NCBI GenBank assembly: GCA_020744425.1
Contig: JAGMUV010000011.1
Span: 1,674,001-1,738,000 of the forward strand
DNA length: 64,000 bases
Direction: 5' to 3'
Origin: Dactylonectria macrodidyma
Taxonomy: Eukaryota; Ascomycota; Sordariomycetes; Hypocreales; Nectriaceae
The translations under genes and the position numbers were made by a program. Under the pieces are notes generated by a model. The model had not been told where the DNA came from. It searched no databases and worked only from the letters and a program-made list of their open reading frames with translations. Of this stretch, positions 35,592 through 49,251 are shown in pieces; the first letter of the stretch is position 1, and each line of letters begins with the position of its first letter.

Positions 35592-37955
35592 GATTAGACT
35601 CGCTGCATGCAAGATCTTTCGATGTGGCGACGATGCGTAGAAAACAGCACAGAAATGCACAGCAAGCAGGGCTGATTTCCACGACGATCCCTGAATCAGG
35701 GGTCGCCATAGCGGGATGCTTCTGCCTCTTTACATTTATACGTACTCTTGATTTTCTGGCTGCGTCCCTGGCAAGGGGTAACTTCTAATCAAGGAACCTT
35801 TGGGTTTGAACCACGGGGATTTGCGCATCGAACATCAGCTTTGGCGTTGATCGACAGCGCTCTCAGCCAATTGCACAAGCGAAACTTCATAACGTGCGTG
35901 GTTCTTACTACACCAACTAGATGCACCAGGCTGTATTCGACGTAGGCTGGAACATCAGAGTTGGCGCCGTCTCTCGTTAGCGTTGGAGGCCCAGGGCACC
36001 GGACTCGGGATCCATTACATCCTTTCATCCTGCCCTTTTGCCATGATGTAACATTCCTTGATATCCATTGAATGGGAATTTTTCTTGTCAGTGCTGCAAT
36101 CCCAGGTACTACCCTCGCTTCCTACTCCGAATTAGTCAAAATGTCACCATCTAAGCGGACTTGGTGCCGAACTAAGTACAAGCCAGGTCGTGCCTTGTTG
36201 AGACTGGCTACCACTTGAGATGGCGATTTCACCAGCCCCATTCATGTCTCATGCTTGTGTTCTTCGTCGCATCCGGGTCAAGACTCAATAGAGATCAACC
36301 GCTCTAGGAGGATGAGCAGTTTAGTCAATGATGCCAACTGAAAAGCAGACAGGAATTATCTCAAGGCATGGGAAGGGCTGCGTGTGTCTGGGGTCATTTC
36401 AGAATGCGACATCGCTGGGAAATGAGTCAGCTCATCAAGCCACACGAGCATTCATGTCATCTTCGTCTTCTTCGTGGAGATATCACGGGGAAAGCCACGA
36501 GCGTATCGAGGCGTGCTGAAGATTACCAATTGGTTCGGAGCCACCGACTTGCATCTCCGTCGACGATTCAGACGCGACAAGGCTAGACAGCTGCGTCGGC
36601 TGGTTATAAGATGATTTTAACCAATGTCTACTCTCTACATATGAATCGAATCAGGCCAACAGCACCCACAATGGAGGCGTCCGCTTGCGTCTAGGTGTTC
36701 TCCGCCACGTGCCGTCACCTGCCTTCGATATGGAGCCATCCGATTTGCTCGGAAATCGGCATTATGACCCACGTCATCCGAAACAATAGGAGGCCTGAGC
36801 ACCGATTGTGACATCCAAAGCTGAAATCCTCAAAGAATTGTGATGAGCCACCACCAACACCACCCCAAAAGGTCCTCCGGCCCCGCTTCCCCGAGAACCC
36901 CCAATCCAGTGTGGCTTGGTCCACGGCATCCCATTCGTGCGTCATTTTAGCCAGATGGATTAGCTTTCAGCTAACATGCACAGAACGAGTCGTGGTCTGT
37001 CACGAAGTCACCATGGAACTTCGCACTGAACACTCGGGGTTTCAGTTGATTGATTTGGAGCTAGGAGTGGCCGTGTAGGGTGTGTTGTTTGAGTGTCTGC
37101 ATGTCTCAAACGCAATCTTTTCTATGGTCACTACAACGAAGAAGAAGAATGGAATGTGTTATCCAGGGCCAGGAATCAGATGGTGGTGACGGAGAAAAGA
37201 GTTCGCTTACCAAAGCGGAAATGGTAGGCTCCGAGCACCGGACATGGGTTCCCCATCCATTCAATCAAATGACTCGGTTCATCCATCAGGCAATGGTGTG
37301 GGAGCTGGAGAGTGCGATCTACAAGTGGCAAAGGATCGGCGGGATGAATCAGGGGCCCGCCGCATTAGCAGGGGTTTTTCAGAATAACTTGGCCATGTCC
37401 GAAAAGATTCGGTCGTCCAGGTAAGCAAGTAGTCTACGAAGTAAGGAAGACTATGAGAGGATCGGCCTTTTCTAGTGTTCGTCACCACGTGTCAAAGGAA
37501 CCGGTGGGAAAGTTGCCCTAAACTTGCAGGTAGCACTGTGTTGCATTGCTAACTCGTAGGACAAGCACATGACATCGATAGGGTTACCATCCAATATACA
37601 TGAAACCGATCTCAGTATGCATGAAATTTCGTGCCATTGAATCGTCCCAACGAAGGGAGGTCGGCAGTATACTTCGTACATGGGACTTCATACTCCACCA
37701 GATGGATCTGGCGGGGATCACCGGGCTCAACTAACCTGACGGGGCAGGTATGCAATTTGAACGGATATTAGTCGATGGAGATATCTTGCAGACTTGGATA
37801 CGGCGGAGTAACTGATCTAATGCAAGGATTGACCAGTTGGTTTAAAGTTGCCTACACAGTCGATTTGAGACAAGCTTCCGATGTGATCAATCCCCCTTCC
37901 CTTCGTGCGTCTACAAGCAAGCAGGAAACGTCCCTCACAGAGAGAGGCGCTTAAG
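35592..37955. other. 2.4-kb intergenic between divergent genes
   Basis: No gene supported. It contains the promoters of the rhodopsin-fold gene (minus) and the carboxylesterase (plus). A weak tRNA-like patch at about 35786-35880 is listed among the rejected items. Confidence 0.3.
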
Positions 37956-39718
37956 ATGCATTCCTACGCACTAACGATACTCTTGGCGATTTCCTCAGGC
38001 GTTTCACTGTCCGAGGCCTCAAGCCACTGCTCACCATCGCGCAATGAAGCCTCATCGTGTCCCACACCTTCCGTCGATCTCGAAAATGGAACTTATGTAG
38101 GCGTGCGCAACGAGCACTATTCGCAAGATTTCTTCCTCGGCATACCGTACGCGCAACCCCCGATTGGTTCTCTGCGATTCGCACCGCCTCTGCCCCTGAC
38201 CGAGTCTTTCGACGGCACCCGATCCGCGGCTGAGTATGGCTTGATGTGTATTGGATACGGGTCCGATACTTCGAATCTCGGCAATCCCATCTCTGAAGAC
38301 TGCTTGACGCTCAACGTTGTCCGTCCGGAGGGGACACAACCAGGCGATGATCTCCCAGTCGGAGTATGGGTTCACGGAGGGGTGAGTTATCCAAGTCAAC
38401 GTGATGATGACCTTGGCCGTTGCTAATATTGGACTGCTAGAGTTATGTGATGGGCGGCTCCCGCGACCCGAGGTACAATCTCAGCAATATCGTCGCTCAA
38501 TCTACGGAAGAGAACAAGCCAATGGTTGCTGTGTCCATCAACTACCGCCTCTCATACTGGGGCTTTCTGTTCAGTGGAGAGATGCAAGATGCCGGAGCTG
38601 GAAACGTTGCGTTTAGAGATCAGCGTATGGCTTTGCGATGGCTTCAGGAAAACATCGCCGCTTTTGGCGGCAGCCCCGACAAGATTACCATATGGGGAGA
38701 GTCGGCTGGTGCTCGATCTCTCGGAATGCAACTCGTCGCATATGATGGGAATCATGATGACTTGTTCCGAAGCGCCATCCTCGAAAGCGGCAGTCCCATC
38801 GCCAAGTTTGCAGATGCGAGTGCCTGGCAACCGTACTTCGATGCTCTAGTTCAGAAAACAGGATGCGATACGGCCGCAGACCGATTGTCCTGTCTCAGAG
38901 AGCTTCCATGGCAAACTCTGAGTGCTATCTTCAACGGAACCACTTCGCTAGGCGTCACGTCTCCCTCCCTCAGCGCTGTAATCGACGGCGACTTCATGAC
39001 AGCCCAGGCATCTCAGCTCTTGCGAGGAGATAAATTTGCCCACGTTCCGCTCTTGCTCGGCAACAACTTCGATGAGGGCACAGCATACGCAAAACAAGGC
39101 ATCAACACTACCGAACAGTTCAAAGCGTACCTTACCACCCTGTCTCTAAACTCCGATCAGGTCGAAACGATCACCGAGCTGTACCCGGATGACCCTGCCG
39201 TTGGCATTCCCGCCTCTTATACTGGCCGACCTGCCGCATACCCTTTCGGACTGCAGTGGAAACGAGTGGCAGCCTTTGCTGGAGACTATCAGCAACACAG
39301 TGGGAGAAGACTTTTGGCCGAGACATACGCCGCTGCCGACTTGGCCGTGTACTCTTACATGTGGAATGTCTACGTAAACGGCATTGGCCCCATCTATGGA
39401 GCAACCCATTTCCAAGAGGTTGCGTTTGTTTTCGATAATACTCAAGGTGCTGGATATGCTGTCAATCCGTTCGAGAACAAGCCTCAGACATTCGTACAGT
39501 TGGCAGACCTTATGAGCAAGCTCTGGGTGGCATTCACCCATGCCAATAATCCCAACCTCGGCGCCAGCTCTTACAATGCCACCTCGTGGCCTCGGTATAC
39601 ACTTTCGAGTCCGGACAATCTGGTGTTTGACGTCAACCACACTGATCTACGTTACGTCGCGAAGGATGATTACAGGAGCGCTGGGATCACATATCTCCAA
39701 CAGGATGTTTTTGTATAG
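37956..39718 (+). CDS. Secreted type-B carboxylesterase/lipase
   Basis: Exons 37956-38381 and 38441-39718 (59-bp intron) give 567 aa, typical of the family. The signal peptide starts MHSYALTILLAISSGVSLS. An alpha/beta-hydrolase of the cholinesterase/lipase group: GIPYAQPPIGSLRF, EDCLTLNVVRPEG, the oxyanion-hole WVHGG joined to SYVMGG across the intron, the nucleophile elbow WGESAGARSLGMQL, the acid in NNFDEGTAYAK and the His in YGATHFQEVAFVF. All catalytic residues are present, so it should be active on esters of unknown type. Several N-x-S/T sites occur. An upstream in-frame Met at 37905 would bury the signal peptide, so 37956 is preferred. It is outside the cell or wall-associated. Confidence 0.95.
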
Positions 39719-40763
39719 TTTCAAGATGAACGTGGTATCTATAGAATTGGGTGAGGTTGAATAAAACACATTGAGGAGTATTCAGAGCTTGGAAGTCAAG
39801 GTGTATCATTCACGCTTACCGAACATAACAAACTTTGAAGGACGAATGTGTGAATGGTCCAGTATTGCAATTCGGAAGGATTCCACTCTACTCTACCAAC
39901 ACACCAGCATTCTAACATAAACACGGGAGTCCAGGGTAGTAACAAAGGGTGACATGTCATCGTCGCTTTTTGTTGTGCTCTGGAAACGTGGAGGTCTAGG
40001 GTAGGACTAATCTGAAGGAGCCTGGATTGGACCATCAACTCAGGATCGGATGCTGGGAGGACGAGTCAGGGAAAGCGGAGGGCTAAATAGTAGAGATCTG
40101 CTACATGGCTTCCTCTCCGGGATACAATCAATGCATGAAGAGATGCAAGCATGTTGAGTTCACGCTTTGGGAAACGCGATGGCGACGCTGGTGTTTCGTG
40201 CCCGGAAATAAGCACTTGTAGGGGGGTGGCTCTGGTCTTATTGCCCGGCATTGGCGATACTAACTCATAACAGAAGGGCTTCTCAGCCTAAAAGGTGGCT
40301 CGACCCCAGCGAAAATCTGGGGTCGGTTAGCAAGTCGGCGGAGGCCTGGGAGGACTTCTTGGCACTTGATTCATCATCTTATTTGGCTCGTATTTGAAGT
40401 GGCATTTAGTCGTTAAACATCTTTCGCAACCGAGTATGACGTGACGACATGCTTCGAGACTTTTACCTGTGAGGTTAAACCCACAGCAAAACAAATTCTG
40501 AACGCAGGGTGATGACTGCCGTACAAACCAGCAATGATGCTGGAAAAAAGGCAGGTCGGGGGAGTTTCCAACATGAGTCACAAGGTCGTATCCTACACGA
40601 GAAGTCTGGGCAGGATGTGTGGGGTTACAATGCTGCGCCTCAAAGGATTTGTTGGTTTTAGCCTTATAAAAGGGATCCCATGTCGTTCTGTGCGAAAAAT
40701 AAACGAGAAATCACAAACCCACATGCATCGCGAGTTGCGTTTGTGAGTGCGGCCTATTTAATA
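39719..40763. other. Intergenic, no gene seen; contains a hairpin
   Basis: 1.0 kb between two plus-strand genes. Apart from the inverted repeat at 40301-40325, nothing is recognised. Confidence 0.3.
40301..40325. repeat. Perfect 9-bp inverted repeat with 7-nt loop
   Basis: CGACCCCAG at 40301-40309 and CTGGGGTCG at 40317-40325 are exact reverse complements separated by CGAAAAT. It lies about 440 bp before the four-TM gene. It could be a dimeric-regulator site or chance; no role is shown. Confidence 0.8.
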
Positions 40764-41521
40764 ATGATGAGCGAACCTCAAAGTGGCAACGCGCCAAAAC
40801 CCTATCGCGCAGCGTATCCTGTTGCATATGCAACACCATCATTCGATCCGAAAAAGTTGAATCATCGAAGGCCTCGTGTCCCCGGGGCATACGGTTTTGT
40901 GCACGGCATCAAGCGACTCATTGGCATTGTACTCGGCTTCGCAACGCTCGTCCTCTGCGCCATCCTAGCCGCCAGATGGAGCCGAAAAGCCGCCTATGGG
41001 GGAGCTGGTATTGCTGCGGTATGTTTACGGGAATGAAGAAAGAAGAGACCCAGGATGCTGATGAAGAATTTGGATCACAGTCGATTGTTCTGCTTTGCAA
41101 TGACAGTGCACAATGCGCCGCCATCTTCGATGCCAGCAAGAAGATCCGCAGAGCGCCATCCATCTTGACCGGATGCATAGACTTTCTTGGCCTGGTCGCA
41201 TGCGCTGTTGTAGCAGCAATGATGGGATTGTCAGACTGGGGATACTTCGAGAATGGTCCACGCCCAGCACCATGGGAAGACACCATGTATCTATGCGTCG
41301 CCATGCTTGGCGCAAATGCGTAAGTATACTCTCGCCAACTTCCGTGATAGCGCTAATTATGGGTAATATGAAGAGGCCTACGATTTATCTTTCTCGTATG
41401 GAACTGCGTCGATGGTTGCGTGAGAAGTAGTCAAAGAAAGAGAGCGCGGGGTCTATCCGAGGCCGCTGTTGCTGGAAATGTGGTGATGGTATCACAGGCT
41501 GGTGCTGGGCCTGTATCATGA
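40764..41521 (+). CDS. Four-TM membrane protein, function unknown (213 aa)
   Basis: Exons 40764-41018, 41081-41319 and 41374-41521 give 213 aa; introns 62 and 54 bp with good signals. The N-terminal 45 residues are polar and Pro-rich (NAPKPYRAAYPVAYATP). Four hydrophobic segments follow: LIGIVLGFATLVLCAILAA, GAGIAASIVLLCNDSA, GCIDFLGLVACAVVAAMMG and GLRFIFLVWNCV. The end is basic (RSSQRKRARG). The arrangement is of the MARVEL-like small fungal membrane proteins, but I see no diagnostic motif. ATG occurs twice in tandem at 40764 and 40767; an in-frame Met at 40680 is also possible. It precedes the MFS gene by 1.9 kb. Unknown function. Confidence 0.72.
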
Positions 41522-43450
41522 TTGAAGGATTATCTTTACGACTCTAATGATGCATCATGCGTGAGTCGTATCATTATAAGATACTCTCTACCTCGACGTA
41601 CTATATAATAATTAATCGTAATGCAATACCGCTTACCTGTGAAACACCGACCGAGCTCTGGGAAGAAAACCGCGGCACAATTCAACAGAAATAATTTACT
41701 TGGAACTGTATTTCATCAAGCCTCCAGCCTCTTGTTTAGGTATAATTGAATCTTTACATGAGTTCTAGGAGGACAAGTGTGTCTTCATCACAACAACTCG
41801 CTCTTGAAGGAGCGGACGCGCGTTGTGTTCTGTGATCTCAAGATAGTTTTCTTCGCATGAAAAACATAGAGATGTCATTTCCACCACCGGAGATCGCGAA
41901 CTCAATGCAACCTCACCAGGCGCAAGGCATAGTTAGGCTGTCAAAACCGACAGCTGCACAGAGCTTCTCTCAGATATCGGCAGTTGACTAGTTTTGTGAG
42001 AAACATGCGCTTTGAGCTTCTGCGCAGCACGCCCGGATAGTTTAGAATCCTGTAGCTATGAATCGAAGTCCGCCATATATAATTATGGATACAAGTGGGG
42101 GGTCGGAGATCTTAATTTCTCCCGGGTAACTGTTTTTCAAGTTTTACTTTTCTTGAATCCGATGATAGGACATTTCGTATCGCGGTCGAGCCTATTGTTA
42201 CAGTGAATCGCGACATTGGGATCCGCAGGACGTCCCGATTTAGGCTTAAACAAGAAGTTGGGCTATACAGAGGCCCAAGCAAATAATGCACAGGCCGTTC
42301 ATGTGCGGCAGTTGAGTCTTGTCACATGCTGCAAGGCCCCAAATACATAGAGAAGTGCCGAGGCGGAGGATGACGCGTTTGACTATTGCTGGAGAGGTAG
42401 TGAAACTCATGTATCCCTCTCTCCGTTCGTAAATAGGTCTAGTTGAGGGTTTCATAACGTCGATTCTGGTAGGAATTAATGGTCAGTTGGGTAGCAGCGC
42501 TAATAAAGCAGTGACAGTTCGTAGACACTTAGCCACCTTAACCACATCAACGCACACCTACCATCCCCGTGCGTTGGGATGGTGGCTGGTTTTAAGCCTG
42601 GAGGACCAGCGTCGAGACCGACCTCATGTCATTTATAGTTCATCACAAACTCCAGTGGAAGTTCCATGCATAAGCGCTGGAAGATGCTTGCAGCCTCATC
42701 CGCCACGCGTCTCAGATTAGGCTGTAACAGCCGCGGAGGCCGAACACGGGGCGATGCCGCGACCAACTATTTGCGAGACAGTGCGTTTCCGCGTGTGAAA
42801 TTGATAATCGACGCATCTGGATTGACATGGTGCATCATATCTCTGTTCCGCCTAGCCGACGCAAGAAGGGATTGCGACCTAACCAAACGAGTGCTGACGA
42901 TGTCTTCGACTCCGGGCGCTATTTATTAGGTTCACAGGGGCAAAAAGTTTTTTCTGGCCAGGACTTTTGCGATAACGAGGAGCTAGTATCCTGGAAAAAC
43001 GAGGCTATCCTAAGTTTGTACTCGCCATCAATTTCCGGTGCTGCCGACCCCTGTAGATACCGAAGCTCAGGCAGGATTTCTGTCAACGGCTAAAGCTAAA
43101 GGGTACCACCTGTTGACTTTGGCGGCTGCAAGTGACTACGCGAGCGTTTCATAGCGAAAAGTAAAAAAAAAAGAAGCGCCTCGTTTGCTTCACCACTTCC
43201 TGGCGGGCGACTGATTGTGCCCTGATGAAACCCTTCAAAGGGGCTGCGCAAGGGATTCCAAATGGTACTATCAATTTGACGTTTGACGCTTGTCGTGGCC
43301 ATGGCAAGGGTTTGTTGGCAAAGTGAACAATGAAAATAAAACCACCGATCCCCACATAGCTGTGCCTCCATCACCAACTCCGAATCAATGCCACCAAACA
43401 ATCCAACAGCTTGAGTCAGTCGTCGTAGTGGTAAATTGAAACCCCATACA
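41522..43450. other. 1.9-kb intergenic, no gene seen
   Basis: Only short ORFs in several frames, none with a recognisable family or good exon joins. The MFS promoter should be at the right end. Confidence 0.3.
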
Positions 43451-45172
43451 ATGACAGAACGCCCTGTTTCGTCTCCAGCCCCACAGAAACCAACGCCAGT
43501 CGACATCTCAGGCAGCGTCTTCTTCATTTCTTCGTCTGGCAGAGTCCTTCAGCTGCCGATTCCCAGCAATTCTGCACGCGACCCGCTGAGATGGAGTCGG
43601 AAGAAGAGATGGGGAGCCTTCATGGCGCTTCAGTTCTATTCCGTCGTCTCCTCGTTTGAACTCATCACTCCTGGTTTCCTTGCTCAAGCGATGAACCATG
43701 AGTTCGATCCTGAGGTAGGTCATTGTGGTAGTGAATGCATCGCCAACATGAGCTGATGACTTCCAGACTATAAAGCCGTTCAGCGTCGGTTCCCTATCAT
43801 CGGCTATGACCCTTTTCACTGGGCTCGGGTATCTTTTGAGTATCCCCATTTCAACATCAGTTGGTCGACGACCAGTCTTTCTCGCAGCGGCAGCCATCAG
43901 CACCATTTCCACCCTTTGGGCAGGAATCAGCGGGGACTTTGTTCAACTTCTTATCGCCATTTCCCTACAGGCGATTGCAGTTGGTAGTGCAATCAGCATG
44001 GTACGTATTGTCTCTCATATATTCCCTAGTCCATTGTTGATGTGTTGCTCCAGTGTCAACTCATCATCCTCGATGCCACATTCATTCATGAGCGCCCCCT
44101 TGCGCTTTCGATCTACTGGTGTATAGGTGGTGCCATTGTGAAGCTATTTCTCATTGTATTGCCATTTACAGCAGACCTACAGACACAGTGGCGACCTGTT
44201 TACGACGTCTGGTTCGGAATGTGCCTTATTTCCTTCGTATTGATTCTCCTCTTTGTACCAGAATCCTTCTTTCTTCGCCCACCTGTCGCACTGGATGGAC
44301 GTATTCTGGTACAAAGTGGCACAGAAACAGTACAAATCTACGAAGATTGGAGTGAAATCTCCACTCAAGGAAACGAGAAGCCGTTGCCGGACGTCCCTTC
44401 GACTAACACCATCGGTAATCGACTAAAGGTAAAGCAAGCACCTGGCACTACATGGCGATCATTGCCAGCCGCATACATGCAAATGCTATTGTGCCTCTGC
44501 AATCCTCTCATTCTTTGGGTTGCCCTACTCAGTTCCTCAATTCTGACTGGAGTCATCTTTCTCAATCTTACCCAACCCGCGATTCTTCGCAGTCCGCCAT
44601 GGAACCAGGATCCAGAAATGGTGAGCATCTATCTCGGAGTGAGTGGCATCTTGGGGTCCTTGCTCGCCCTTCCTGCCACAGGGCCACTTATCACTTGGTC
44701 AACTCGATATTTTGCCTTACGAAGCAACGGGACTCGCCACGCCGAAGTCTACCTGCCCGGGTTCATACCGTCAATCGTCTCTGCCTCTTCAAGCCTTCTC
44801 TTGTTCTATTTAACCATAAAATATGAGTGGCCGGCTTTATTGCATTATACAGCTTCAGCACTCAGCATCTTCAGCTACGCCTCAGGGAACGTAGCTGAAG
44901 TGCTTTGGATGACAGAGGCATTCCCCAACCTGGCAGCAGCTGCTTTGGCGCTCTTCATGTTTTTCGCAAACATGGTTAGTTTCGGGACAGGGATCGTGTT
45001 GTTGGAAGCAATCAAGAACCAATGCATTACACCACCGAGTCTGATCGTTATGGGGATCATTGTGGGGCTGGGAGCTGTCGCAGTGCCCGTGTCCTTTTGG
45101 GGGAAAGCTGCAAGGCAGTACATTCATGGGCGATGGGACGCTACGGGGAAGACGGCTTTGAGACCTCAGTAG
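43451..45172 (+). CDS. MFS transporter (DHA1-like)
   Basis: Exons 43451-43714, 43767-44000 and 44054-45172 give 538 aa, with introns of 52 and 53 bp. The pre-helix-1 phrase LQLPIPSNSARDPLRWSR is the counterpart of the IPxPSxDPRDPLNW motif of the transporter at 6244. Seen also: ISTSVGRRPVFLAAA (motif A), ILDATFIHERPLALSIYWC, a hydrophilic central loop about 270-310, and the late helices ending FWGKAARQYIHGRW. The chosen ATG at 43451 is the first true ATG in frame. It converges on a flavin monooxygenase gene 0.7 kb downstream, which suggests, without proof, that the two handle related compounds. Confidence 0.92.
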
Positions 45173-45877
45173 TAGAGGCTTACCAAGAGGTACGTCGAGG
45201 CTGGGCTTGGGAGGGAAAAAATGCGGAATATCCAACCTACAATCTTTTTAGATCTTTCATATTGTACTTTCAATTATTAGATTCCACTAGAACCCAACTT
45301 TCCTTAATGTTTAAGATATGAATACTGGTCGCAAGGTACCTTTAGTGAGCCACTTCCGTCCATGGCCCATCTGACTGACTCTGGGCTACAACACATTCGC
45401 TATTTTCAACCTCAAAGATGCAAGCCCCGAGTAGACTCCATTACTCTCCAGCGTCTTGGTGCATTTAATTTGAGCTTTTCGTGTTGTATCGCGTTGATCT
45501 CATTTGCGGCAATTGAGTGCACTTCCCTTGACCGCGTAAGCGTTTCAATATGAGAGAGCACAGCCTGGACATTGGTCCAGACATTAGCCAACTAGCTGCC
45601 CGCTAAATCAGCGGCGAGTTGCTGGCAAAAAGAAAAAAAAAAGGGTTGTGTTTCGGATACGCCGGATGTTAACGAAGACAATTAGGATGGGTTGAGTGAT
45701 TTCGAGACAGTGTGACGAATGACGACATCTGATGTGGAAACCCACCAAGCCCATAAAAAGAATTAGGCGAGATGCGTGTTTTACAGTACAGTCCCGATGT
45801 GGCTGAATCCAAACTGATCATCTTTTCCAATTTAAGTCGGAGTCATAATTCTCATCACTCACTCTATAAATACTCGT
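45173..45877. other. Convergent intergenic region
   Basis: 705 bp between the 3' ends of the MFS and FMO genes. No gene and no clear structured terminator; short A- and T-rich tracts only. Confidence 0.3.
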
Positions 45878-47598
45878 CTAGATGAAATGCAGTAGATCCT
45901 TGCGTGGGTGTTCAACCACGACCCATGCGTCAGCCTCCATACTTTCAGTATTCTTACCTTCTACTCGCTTCTGGTCTTCCGTATCTCCCGGCTCGGGATA
46001 TTTCTTGATGTGTTCGATAGCCCATATGAGGTTCTTGGTCATTGCTGGCGGGATCCTGCCCTCGCCTGTTAATCGTCCAAGTCCAGCAATCTGAAAGAAT
46101 CCATCCAACCACCCCATCGTCTCTCCTGCCTCCCATCTGATATCATGGAACTTGAGGTGTTCTCTTTTCGAAACCTCCTCTCGATGTTTCTCCCATTTGT
46201 CTTGTTCCTCTAGCGGAGGCAGTGGAACGGCATTTCTGCCAGAAAACAGTCGCGCAAGAGCCACGGCTTGATACTCGAAGCTCCTGAACGTCAAGACTCG
46301 TGGCATACCAACAATAGCTAATGTCGGAAAGTCTTGTAAGAAGGTGTGCCAGTAATTCTTGATCAACTTGTTTGACTCATAGTCCCAAAGAGGTCGACCA
46401 TTCACCTTGCTGTTCCAGAAAGGGTAAGATGGTTTGTAGCCAGTACAGTAGATGACTTGATCGACGTCGTTCAACACTGTGCCATCCTCAAACACGATCG
46501 TACCATCCAACTTATACTCGCTTATGATAGCCTTCCATTGGATACCACTCGGAGGCTCATTGCCGTCCCATCTTGACCGCGATCGCCTTGACTGGTACAC
46601 TGGGAGTTGTGCGCTTGACACTAGACCATTGGTGATGTCGTGCCCTGATGCAGAGTTCCCGATGATGAGAGTCTTCTTGTTGGCAAAGACGTTGGGTGAG
46701 CGATAATACTTGGAATGTATCACGCGACCTGGAAACTTTTCCATGTAGGCGGCGAGACCACTCACATTCGGGATCTAAGGTCACCCAGAGTAAGCCATTC
46801 AGAAGTTTGCCAAATAATCCAGGCAGATGCTTACCCAAGGCACCGAGTAGTGGCCGTTTGCCAAGATGAGTGCATCAAACTCCTCTTCCCACCACACATC
46901 GGCCCGCCTGGAAGGATCGTACTTTCGCAATGTCAACTTCCAACGCTTCAGCCCGCCACTAGATGACGAAGGTAGCTGCGATACATCTTCAACTGTGGTA
47001 TTCAGAACCAGCAAATTATCAGTTTGCTGTATCGAGAAATAATTCTCTATGTATTGCCGGGGAATATGGTGGGGAACAAAAGGGCCGTATGGAAACGGTG
47101 AGTCGGAGAACGACATTGCAACACCCGGTACATTGGTGCTGTGATATTGTTAGTCTATTAAACTAAGAAAAGACGTACGATTAGCCTACGTGAGATTGTC
47201 GTAGATTGGAGTATGCGAAAATCGTTCTTGCTCATTGGGAGTAGTGATTGCAGGTAGACTAGCCGGAATCTCCAATGGCTTGTCCAGATCAGTCGGCAAG
47301 CCACCTGGACTGATTGGAGGAACGTGCGGCTCCGGATCGTATATCCTGCATATGTTAGAGACGATATTGATCTACCTTGGGCCAATCTAAGATGGACTCA
47401 CCATGTTCCACCCGGAGTTTCTCTTCGTTCATAGACTCGTATCCGTTCAAAGTAATCTTCAGCCTTAAGTGCTGCCGCCGCCGCCGCTCCTAAACCATAA
47501 TATGATCAGCTAAATTGAGGCACTACGGGTGGGCCTCGAGTACCAGCTGCTCCAGCCCCAATGATGGCAACAGATTTGATGCGTGTCTCGTCGCTCAT
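45878..47598 (-). CDS. Flavin-containing monooxygenase (FMO-like)
   Basis: Exons from the 5' end: 47544-47598, 47402-47489, 47190-47345, 46835-47138 and 45878-46774, 499 aa; introns 51-60 bp. The family uses FAD, NADPH and O2 to oxygenate soft nucleophiles (N, S) or ketones. Seen: the FAD Rossmann motif AIIGAGAAG spanning intron 1, VYERRETPGGTW, YDNLTTNVPGV, the FMO-identifying stretch FPGRVIHSKYYRSP (F-x-G-x-x-x-H-x-x-x-Y), the NADPH-binding LIIGNSASGHDI, and QVIYCTGYKPSYPF (the late Thr-Gly motif). All are intact. An Ala-rich repeat of GCG/GCC codons follows the FAD motif. Cytosolic or ER-surface; substrate unknown. Confidence 0.93.
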
Positions 47599-49251
47599 TA
47601 TGTCAACACGATGGTGTTTTCTCAAGGAAAATTGAAAGTGTAATTTTCTACTTGCGTCGTTACAATTTTGAGAAACTGCAGAGGAAACCAGATGCTTTGA
47701 AATCAGTGTGCACGATCTACCAATTCGTCATGGTGAGGGGATATTTCGCCATGGTATCATCACGTGAAGCATGATTTTAGGTGTAATCGATATCACATAC
47801 TCTACTGTGAGAATACTTTATCTGCATTTAGGGCCGTCAAAATTGGTTTTGAGGCTTATTCCCGGCTTACGAACCCAAAGAGGGGAGACCTCAGGCGATC
47901 ACCCAACCCCCAAACCCTGGACAAGCATGAGTTTTCCCCGGCTCGGTAGGGGCAAATGAGGCGTTGCCCGACATTAGAGCATCAAACCGCAGTTCTTTGG
48001 TGCTTTTCTACCCTATTTGTATACCTCTGCTCTTTTCCTGTGCAGTACACTGCTCTAGTACCTCCTGAAAAATTAAAGCCCTTATATCAACATCTCCCGC
48101 TCGTCTTGACGACATCACCTTATGTTCTCCTGTTAAACTCACTTCCCGCTTTCGTGCATATCCTAAGATTTTCTCAAGTTGGATATGTCCCAGAGTCCAT
48201 GGGGGATTTGCTAACAGTGGTCGCTGTAGCACATGAACTAGAGGATGCGGATCATCATGGAGACGTTGTTGACGGTAGCAGACTGGCGGTTCCAGTCCCA
48301 TCTGTAGGGAGTCTCCGCATTGATCCGTCTGTAGGGGAAACGCTTGCGGTGTATATGAGAAACTACCTAGAGTCACGAGTGTGAAAGTTGAGTTCACCTC
48401 CTAGGGCTGAACCGCCACCAATGCAAACTTGGTGGTAGTTAAGCTCAGTTTGACCAGTCCACAACCAATAGAGATTGCCTCCCTAAGCTGGGCTGTAATT
48501 AGACATCATAGGGCTTGGCCTAGAACCGCAGGCCCTAATTTTAGCTCACCTGCACACTAAATGCACCTTATCTTTCGACGCTCATGGGGGTCCATATGGC
48601 TCTCAATGTCCGAAAATTAGGCAGCGGTCTTCATCCACTACCGACCGACGTCACAATTTGTCTGGCTCTTCATAGTGAGAAATTTACTTTCCTGGATTGG
48701 CACGGTATATCGACGACAGACCTCGTTACTCTTGCTCTTCCGACTTTTTACGGAGGTTCTGTCCAGCCCGTCAACGACCAACACGAAGTTGGAGCAAAGA
48801 GGCTGGCTTCAGTATCAAGGCCTGAAATATTGATTACTGGAGCTGAAATAGCGAACATAATTAACCTTCGGTTGAAACCCCGGTTTTCAAGCCCTCCATT
48901 CTCTTGCGGTAATGGGCATGGCTTAAGTTTACGTAGCACATCAATCACTGGGGAGATGGATGGCATGGCTTTGTGCGGCTGAGACACTGCCACCACTAGT
49001 TCAACGCCCACATCAAGGGCAGCCTATCAGCCTGTGAGAAGAAAAATCGGTGCACTCAAGACTGCGCTGGCGTTTCGTTACCTAAGGCAGCTTGGGGTAT
49101 CATTTGGCTTGCCCGTTGGGTTTCCTCTTCTACTCATTCTTCCTTTCTTCATTCCCAGTATCAAAGATCACGTCCTCGACCAGACATTGCACGTCTCACC
49201 ACTACCGAACCATACGTCCAAAGCGGCCACAGATCGAATACAAAAACAAGT
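47599..49251. other. 1.65-kb intergenic between divergent genes
   Basis: No supportable gene. It holds the promoters of the FMO gene (minus) and the four-TM gene (plus). Confidence 0.3.

Noticed and set aside
35786..35880. Minus-strand stretch with a perfect box B (GGTTCAAACCC) and a box-A-like TGGCTGAGAGCG
   Set aside because: The acceptor ends do not pair and the T stem has only three pairs. Too degenerate to call a tRNA.
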